Source of the DNA: Granulosicoccus sp965367215
GTDB taxonomy: Bacteria > Pseudomonadota > Gammaproteobacteria > Granulosicoccales > Granulosicoccaceae
Reading direction: 5' to 3'
Assembly (NCBI GenBank): GCA_965367215.1
Contig: CBDUIJ010000075.1
Coordinates: forward strand, 1-19,431
DNA length: 19,431 bases
Of the stretch, positions 14,747-19,431 are shown piece after piece. How positions within the stretch are numbered: position 1 is the first letter of the stretch; each line of letters begins with the position of its first letter. The notes beneath the pieces are model-generated. The model ran no database searches. It saw only the letters and a list, made by a program, of their open reading frames with translations, and was not told the DNA's origin. The position numbers and the translations under genes are program-made.

Positions 14747-14816
14747 AACCCTCTGGTATTTCGGCCGATACGCATCAGGTAAGCCATTCTCAGAAATCCC
14801 CTTCGAGGCCGCCGTC

Positions 14817-15095
14817 ATGTCATGTCAGAACCGCATCAGCGAAGGCAGCTTCAGGACGCCGCTAACGGCCGTTGCGCTGGGTGTGCTCATGCTGAGCCTG
14901 GGAGCTTGCTCCACCACTCATGACGTGTTCGATGTCACAGAGGTCAAGCCCTGGCAACGTGGGGCGCTGGCGCGTGATGACATGCAAGTGATCAACGATG
15001 CGATGGAGCAGGCGATCGACGATCACATCTATTTCTCCAGAGAAGGTTCTACCGGTGGCGTCGTGGTGCAGGGTGGGGGCTGTGGCTGCAACTGA
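14817..15095 (+). CDS. DUF4266 mini-lipoprotein
   Basis: A 92-residue lipoprotein: signal peptide with lipobox SLGAC (lipid Cys31) and a mature part of only about 61 residues. The mature part contains the family motifs VKPWQRGALARDDM (43-56), DDHIYFSREGSTGG (68-81) and the C-terminal GGGCGCN with Cys89 and Cys91. This matches DUF4266, small proteins encoded directly before DUF3570 barrels. No biochemical function is known to me; the paired C-terminal cysteines look like a possible metal, redox or attachment site. ATG 14817 has GAGG about 10 nt upstream and gives a complete signal peptide. The stop overlaps the next start (TGATG), so the two proteins are probably made in fixed ratio. Confidence 0.85.
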   Translation: MSCQNRISEGSFRTPLTAVALGVLMLSLGACSTTHDVFDVTEVKPWQRGALARDDMQVINDAMEQAIDDHIYFSREGSTGGVVVQGGGCGCN

Positions 15096-16351
15096 TGGGG
15101 AAATTGCGCCAACAGTTGTCAGCGGCCAGTTGCGCACTACTGGCAGTCGCGGTGGCACCTGCGCAGGCGGAACAGGCTGGCGTGGCAGCTCAGCAGTTGA
15201 ACAATGCGCGAATCTGGGAGGTGGATACCTCCTATCTGTCCTATCGTGAGTCGGACCAGAGAGTCTCGGTAGGCAAGGCTGTGGCCACGCTGGTGCGCGA
15301 CAGCGGAGCAGGCTCGATAACTGTCAGTGCCGTCCATGACACCATGTCCGGCGCTTCGCCCACCGGTGCCTTGTCAGGTGACAGTCCGGCGACCACGCTC
15401 ACCAGTGTGTCTGGTGGAAACAGCAGCAACAGCCTGGACTATTCCCGCAGCGAATTCAGTGACACGCGCAGGCAGTTGGGACTGGGAGTCGAGCAGGAAC
15501 TGTCGCCGCGCTACACCTTGAGCTACGGTGGAGTGATCTCCGATGAATCCGATTATGAATCCCTGGGGATCAATCTCTCACTGGCACGGCAATCGAATGA
15601 TCGACTCACCACCGTCACGGCCGGTCTGGGCTGGATCGATGACAGTATCTATCGCAGTGATACCGGCGGCACGCCGGAACCGCTGGGCAATGTGCAGCAG
15701 CCGCGCCCATTCAGCGAAGGCAAGCGTCAGACGGTCGATGCCCTGTTCGGTATCAGCCGGGTCTTGAACCGCTTCACGGTGGCCCAGCTGAACGTGTCTC
15801 TGACGGCTTCCGATGGTTATCATTCGGACCCCTACAAGGTCATCAGTGCGGCGGATGACGATGATCGGATTGTTGCCAATTTCCATGACAGTCGGCCGGA
15901 TTCACGCTTGCGAGGCAGTCTGTTCGGCAAGCTGGTGCATCAGTTACGCGATACGCAGCACTCACTGCATCTGAGTTATCGCCTGTATCAGGATGACTGG
16001 GGTGTCAGCTCACATACGGCCGATCTGCGCTACCGTCATCGTCTGAACCGGCAGCAATATCTGGAGCCCCATGTGCGGCTGTACCGGCAGAGTGCGGCGG
16101 ATTTCTACCAGCGAAATCTGACGGTGGATGAAGGCTCCAATCCGGTAATGCCCGAGGACGGTCTGGCCAGTGCCGATTATCGGCTGGATGCATTGAGCAG
16201 TGTCACGCTGGGCCTGAAATACGGTGTGAAGCTCTCCCGCGATTCCGAGCTGCGCCTGCGAGCCGAGTACCTGGACCAGCACTTCAGCACGGCGGTATTC
16301 GATCGCAATTCAGCTGTCATCCTGCAGGCCAGTTTCAGTATCGGATTCTGA
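15095..16351 (+). CDS. DUF3570 outer-membrane beta-barrel with a flavinylation-like motif
   Basis: A 418-residue exported protein with signal peptide (cleavage after APAQA, about residue 25). Many alternating amphipathic strands follow, and the C-terminus is AVILQASFSIGF, ending in the aromatic residue typical of outer-membrane barrels. WEVDTSYLSYRESDQRVSV (41-59) and the following segment match DUF3570. Residues 82-88 read D-T-M-S-G-A-S, followed by PTGALSGDSPATT. This fits the ApbE flavinylation consensus Dxx[ST]GA[ST], with Ser88 as the candidate FMN acceptor. It is translationally coupled to the DUF4266 lipoprotein and lies downstream of apbE. Barrel topology is inferred from sequence pattern; flavinylation is a hypothesis. 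Confidence 0.85.
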   Translation: MGKLRQQLSAASCALLAVAVAPAQAEQAGVAAQQLNNARIWEVDTSYLSYRESDQRVSVGKAVATLVRDSGAGSITVSAVHDTMSGASPTGALSGDSPATTLTSVSGGNSSNSLDYSRSEFSDTRRQLGLGVEQELSPRYTLSYGGVISDESDYESLGINLSLARQSNDRLTTVTAGLGWIDDSIYRSDTGGTPEPLGNVQQPRPFSEGKRQTVDALFGISRVLNRFTVAQLNVSLTASDGYHSDPYKVISAADDDDRIVANFHDSRPDSRLRGSLFGKLVHQLRDTQHSLHLSYRLYQDDWGVSSHTADLRYRHRLNRQQYLEPHVRLYRQSAADFYQRNLTVDEGSNPVMPEDGLASADYRLDALSSVTLGLKYGVKLSRDSELRLRAEYLDQHFSTAVFDRNSAVILQASFSIGF

Positions 16352-16426
16352 AGGCTGGTCTCACCGACAGGCATCATCGAGTCACGGGCATCTCGACATG
16401 CTGTGTTCCCGGCGCGTGAGGTTGGC

Positions 16427-16432
16427 TATACT
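16427..16432 (+). promoter_or_regulatory. Likely -10 element of the pdxJ promoter
   Basis: TATACT lies 44 nt before the pdxJ ATG. The -35 region at 17-nt spacing (TGTTCC) is poor, so an activator or weak basal expression is possible. Its position inside the open frame upstream of 16476 supports starting the protein at 16476 and not at 16398. Confidence 0.45.
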
Positions 16433-16475
16433 GGCGCTCAGCACTTTCGCTTTCCCAGCAGCTACCCGGATTCCC

Positions 16476-17219
16476 ATGGCCACCCAACTCTCGGTCAATC
16501 TGAACGCCATCGCCCAGCTTCGCAATCGACGTGATCTGCCGTGGCCCAGTGTCACGGGCATTGGCCGTATCGCTCTGCAGAATGGTGCGCATGGGCTGAC
16601 GGTACATCCACGGCCCGATCAGCGTCATACACGGTTTACCGATGTCGCCGAACTGCGTGCCCTGATCGACGAGGAATTTGCGCAGTGCGAGTTCAATGTC
16701 GAGGGCTATCCGACCGAGGATTTCCTGCAGCTTGTAGAGAAGAATCGACCGGAGCAGGTGACCCTGGTGCCTGATGATCCGGCTCAGGCGACATCCGATC
16801 ATGGCTGGGATTTCCAGGCGCAGCACAATATGCTGGCGCCGGTTGTCGAACGCTTGAAGAGCGCCGGAATGCGCGTGTCTCTGTTTGCCGATGCCGACCC
16901 TGAGCAGGTTCAGTGGGCCCGGGATACCGGCTGTGACCGGATCGAGCTGTACACCGGTCCCTATGGCGGCACCTGGAATGATGAGGCGGCCATGCATGCC
17001 GAAGTCGAGCGTCTGGGTGCGACGGCCGATGCGGCCAGGGCTCTGGGTATGGGGGTGAATGCCGGGCATGACCTGACCGTTGCCAATCTGCCCGCGCTGG
17101 TGGCTCGTATACCTTATCTGGACGAAGTTTCAATTGGTCATGGCTTGACGGCAGATGCCGTGGAGTTCGGGATGGCCACCACCGTGAAAAGGTTCCTGGC
17201 TGCCTGCGGCAACCGGTAG
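16476..17219 (+). CDS. pdxJ: Pyridoxine 5'-phosphate synthase
   Basis: PdxJ condenses 1-deoxy-D-xylulose 5-phosphate with 3-amino-2-oxopropyl phosphate to form pyridoxine 5'-phosphate, the last step of the DXP-dependent vitamin B6 pathway. The 247-residue TIM-barrel protein has VNLNAIAQLRN (7-17), TVHPRPDQRH (42-51, with conserved His44 and Arg46), FNVEGYPT (73-80), TLVPD, IELYTGPY (156-163) and NAGHDLT (195-201, His198). The HPRPD loop and the shorter middle differ from E. coli (HLRED) and resemble the variant seen in Bacteroidetes and some marine proteobacteria. The frame is open back to 16398, where it resembles a signal peptide, but PdxJ is cytoplasmic and a -10 element lies in that stretch. 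Confidence 0.94.
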   Translation: MATQLSVNLNAIAQLRNRRDLPWPSVTGIGRIALQNGAHGLTVHPRPDQRHTRFTDVAELRALIDEEFAQCEFNVEGYPTEDFLQLVEKNRPEQVTLVPDDPAQATSDHGWDFQAQHNMLAPVVERLKSAGMRVSLFADADPEQVQWARDTGCDRIELYTGPYGGTWNDEAAMHAEVERLGATADAARALGMGVNAGHDLTVANLPALVARIPYLDEVSIGHGLTADAVEFGMATTVKRFLAACGNR

Positions 17220-17263
17220 TTCGTCCACCTGAACCTGTAATTTTCAGGTGGAAGGACTACCGG
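17213..17263. terminator. Long hairpin over the pdxJ stop codon
   Basis: CCGGTAGTTCGTCCACCTGAA (17213-17233, written here as 21 bases including the pdxJ TAG) pairs with 17243-17263 around a 9-nt loop. Only one position is mismatched (17223/17253) and one is a G-U wobble (17221/17255). No T-run follows, so it is not a classic intrinsic terminator. It may stop or protect transcripts, or separate pdxJ from yceI. Confidence 0.45.
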
Positions 17264-17351
17264 ATCATTATCGGCTCGAAAATGGCTGGTATTTGCAGCG
17301 CTCTTGCCGTAGCGTTCAACAGGAGTCCTTCGCAAAACAGGGGATAGCTTC

Positions 17352-17948
17352 ATGAAAAAGGCTCTGGTCTTATCGAGCATGCTGGGTCTGTCGGCAACGT
17401 TGGGCAGCAGCCCGCTACTGGCAGCGGCACAGCAGTATTCACTCGATCCGGAACACACCACGGTTGCGTTTCTGATCGAACACGTGGGGTATGCAAAGAC
17501 TCTGGGATACTTCTCCGATGTATCCGGTACCTTCACCTATGACGACGAGACCGGGCAATTGTCGGATGTTGTCATTACCGTCCAGACCGACAGCGTTCAG
17601 TCGGACAACAAGGCGCGTGACAAGCACGTGCGCAGCAAGGATTTTCTGAATACGAAGAAATTTCCGCAAATGACGTTCACGGCGAGTGATGCAAACGTGC
17701 AGGGTGATGGCACGACAGAGATTGCCGGGGAATTGCAACTGCTGGGCAAGAGCCAGGCACTGAGCCTGTCGGCGACACTCAACAAGGCCGACAAATACCC
17801 TTTCGGCCACAAGAAGTTCACGCTGGGCGTATCGGCGCGTGGCGAGTTACAGCGCAGCGACTACGGCATGGATTATGGCGTCGCCAATGCGCTGGTGGGT
17901 GATTCGGTGGAGCTGATCATCGAAACCGAGGCCAACCAGCAGAAGTAG
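17352..17948 (+). CDS. YceI-family periplasmic lipocalin-like protein
   Basis: YceI proteins form a lipocalin-like barrel; structurally studied members bind a polyisoprenoid such as a quinone-type chain. The 198-residue product has a Sec signal peptide (MKKALVLS, core, cleavage near LLAAA-QQ, about residue 26). The family pattern follows: YSLDPEHTTVAFLIEHVGYAKTLGYFSDVSGTFTYD, then DSVQSDNKARDKHVRSKDFL and KFPQMTFTAS, and the C-terminal SDYGMDYG. GGGGA about 9 nt before the ATG at 17352 is a good ribosome-binding site. It is preceded by an 88-nt spacer after the pdxJ hairpin and ends only 3 nt from the convergent sulfatase-like gene. Confidence 0.92.
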   Translation: MKKALVLSSMLGLSATLGSSPLLAAAQQYSLDPEHTTVAFLIEHVGYAKTLGYFSDVSGTFTYDDETGQLSDVVITVQTDSVQSDNKARDKHVRSKDFLNTKKFPQMTFTASDANVQGDGTTEIAGELQLLGKSQALSLSATLNKADKYPFGHKKFTLGVSARGELQRSDYGMDYGVANALVGDSVELIIETEANQQK

Positions 17949-17951
17949 TGA

Positions 17952-19431
17952 TCATTCGAACAGTGTCGAGAGGCTGCCTCGCAGCGTGGACATCCGCTGA
18001 CTCTCGATACTGTCGTTGGGCAGCATGCCGTCGACCCACTGCGAATCGGGTAGTCGCTCCAGCAGAGAGGCGTCACGGCTGATGAAGTGAATCGGTACAT
18101 CGGCACTGGCGCCCCAGCCATTGATGATGGGTGGCGGCTGATGATCGCCTACCACGATGATCAGGGCATCATCGGCAAAACGTGCGGCATATTCGCCCAG
18201 CACATCCAGTGTGTAGTCGAACGACAGGGCATACATATCCTGTACTTCGTCTCGGTATTTCCAGCTGATCGGTTCACCGAAACGGTGAGAGCCATCGAAG
18301 ATGGCACCGTCACCGATGCTGTCCCAGTCGACTTTCTGTGGAAGTGGCGTCCAGGGAGCGTGAGTGGATAGCAATGCAAGGGTGGCCATGACAGGTTTGT
18401 CAGAATCGTGTCGCAGAGACTGTTCGAAATGCGACAGGGTGTATTGATCCGGCATGGTGACATAGCCAAAGCGTTCTCCGGCAAAGCCCATATTGGCATT
18501 GACACGCAGCGTCTCATAACCGTACCAGGCACCCTCTGGCCAGGCCAGCTGGATGGCCGGCATGACACCGATGGTGTGCCATCCGGCTCGCTGGAAAAGC
18601 CCGCTGATGGAAACACGGTCGGTGCTGATCAGTCGATCGAAACGTGCCTGATTATCGATTTCCAGACCCGATTGCAAGGTGGCCTGCGCCAGCCAGCTGC
18701 GGCCCCCTCGAACCGGCGAGACAAGCCAGCCGCTGCGAGCCTTGAGACCGGCTTGATCAAGCGTGGATTGGGTGGCTGCCAGTCGTTGCCGGGCACCGGC
18801 AGCAAAGCGTTCCGCGTCCAGATAACCGCGCCCGTAGGACTCCACGAACACGATGATCACGTCACGGCCCTGCAGGCTGCTGAACGTCGGTTCGCTGGTA
18901 TCGAGCACCGGGTCGCTCTGTAGTTCGCCGATAAAGGCCTTCTGATCCTTGATCGATATCAGCAGGCTGGTCACTCGTTGCCTGAATTCCGGTACCACTC
19001 GCGCGTTGACGGTGGCCCCATCATTGGTCGGGCCGGCCTTGAACAGCAGAACGAGACCGATGGCCAGGCTGCCCAGGGTAAGCAAGATGAGTGCATGTCG
19101 AGATCTGCCACGAGTTTGTGCGATAGTGATCAGCCCGCGATACAGCAAGCCGGCCAGCAAGCCCAGAACAGCCAGCATGAGCAGAACCACCAGCGCCGCT
19201 TCCAATGGCCCGATAGCTGTCGACGCCAGATTCCAGCCATCGGCCAGCAGATGTATTTCCAGCAAGGGGTTGAAGCGACGGTTGAAAGCCAGAAAGGAGC
19301 CAAGGTCTGCCAGGCGTAGCAACAGGAGAACGCCGAATGCCAGTACCAGCATGCGAGCAAGCCAGTGTGCGACGCATCCCTTTGCCAGCACCAGTAACAG
19401 CACGATGACCGGCAGTTCCAATGGGAACTGC
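17952..19431 (-). CDS. Sulfatase-fold membrane protein (phosphoglycerol transferase/LTA synthase-like), 5' end outside window
   Basis: The frame is still open at the right edge (the TTG at 19421 is not a convincing start), so the gene is partial. About 490 residues are visible. At least three N-terminal membrane helices come first, then a periplasmic alkaline-phosphatase-like domain. VIIVFVESYGRG (about 18830-18860) is the first metal site. GGRSW (18693-18707) has a Ser where LTA-synthase-like enzymes carry their Thr/Ser nucleophile. STHAPW matches the family THxPF motif, and GDHQPPP (GDH at 18141-18149) is the C-terminal metal site. Such enzymes transfer phosphoglycerol, phosphoethanolamine or similar groups to envelope glycans or lipids, or hydrolyse sulfate esters; the substrate cannot be told. 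It converges on yceI with a 3-nt gap. Confidence 0.82.
   Translation of the reverse strand, partial: QFPLELPVIVLLLVLAKGCVAHWLARMLVLAFGVLLLLRLADLGSFLAFNRRFNPLLEIHLLADGWNLASTAIGPLEAALVVLLMLAVLGLLAGLLYRGLITIAQTRGRSRHALILLTLGSLAIGLVLLFKAGPTNDGATVNARVVPEFRQRVTSLLISIKDQKAFIGELQSDPVLDTSEPTFSSLQGRDVIIVFVESYGRGYLDAERFAAGARQRLAATQSTLDQAGLKARSGWLVSPVRGGRSWLAQATLQSGLEIDNQARFDRLISTDRVSISGLFQRAGWHTIGVMPAIQLAWPEGAWYGYETLRVNANMGFAGERFGYVTMPDQYTLSHFEQSLRHDSDKPVMATLALLSTHAPWTPLPQKVDWDSIGDGAIFDGSHRFGEPISWKYRDEVQDMYALSFDYTLDVLGEYAARFADDALIIVVGDHQPPPIINGWGASADVPIHFISRDASLLERLPDSQWVDGMLPNDSIESQRMSTLRGSLSTLFE

Noticed and set aside
13487..14818. Minus-strand frame of 443 codons across soeC, apbE and the gap
   Set aside because: It covers two well-supported plus-strand genes and its translation is low-complexity Gln/His/Arg-rich without motifs.
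16398..16475. Signal-peptide-like extension of PdxJ
   Set aside because: PdxJ is cytoplasmic, homologues start near MATQLSVNLN, and a TATACT -10 element lies inside the extension.
1..19431. CRISPR arrays, tRNAs, insertion sequences, prophage or defence genes
   Set aside because: No regularly spaced repeats, tRNA-like cloverleaf, transposase, integrase or nuclease motif was found in reading both strands.

Overview
The window looks like chromosomal DNA of a free-living, probably marine, gammaproteobacterium. Coding density is high, genes are GC-rich and CTG-rich, and there is no insertion sequence, phage gene, tRNA, rRNA or CRISPR. The left part keeps the folB / uppP / cca neighbourhood known from Escherichia coli, here with a midA-type methyltransferase between folB and uppP. 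I cannot name the species.

Layout. (1) 1-5220, housekeeping: the first codons of rpmB (minus strand) with their promoter, folB, a MidA/NDUFAF7-like methyltransferase, uppP, a small secreted protein on the minus strand, a three-helix membrane protein, a VanZ-like protein and cca (minus). (2) 5299-7054: a lipoprotein zinc aminopeptidase. A near-consensus promoter inside its last codons starts a transcript carrying a cobalamin riboswitch and two small overlapping ORFs of unknown function. (3) 7071-8991 (minus): an NDUFA9-like NAD(P)-binding protein and, upstream of it, a TauE/SafE sulfite exporter. (4) 9187-16351 (plus): a compact cluster soeA-soeB-soeC (cytoplasmic-facing, membrane-bound sulfite dehydrogenase), apbE (FAD:protein FMN transferase), a DUF4266 mini-lipoprotein and a DUF3570 outer-membrane barrel. 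(5) 16476-19431: pdxJ of the divergent 'HPRPD' type, a large hairpin, a secreted YceI-family protein, and the 3' part of a sulfatase-fold membrane protein (minus, running off the window).

How the genes fit together. SoeABC should oxidise cytoplasmic sulfite to sulfate and pass the electrons to quinone. The divergent TauE/SafE protein could export sulfite when oxidation is limiting. A perfect 15-bp palindrome lies in the intergenic region between them, over the predicted start of the tauE transcript. ApbE begins 15 nt after soeC.

The two most interesting signals are these. First, the DUF3570 barrel carries D-T-M-S-G-A-S (residues 82-88), which fits the ApbE flavinylation consensus Dxx[ST]GA[ST], and it is encoded beside an ApbE. 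This suggests a covalently flavinylated outer-membrane protein. Second, a complete cobalamin riboswitch with its own strong promoter controls only a 29-codon ORF translationally overlapping a 100-codon ORF, and neither resembles a known B12-regulated gene.
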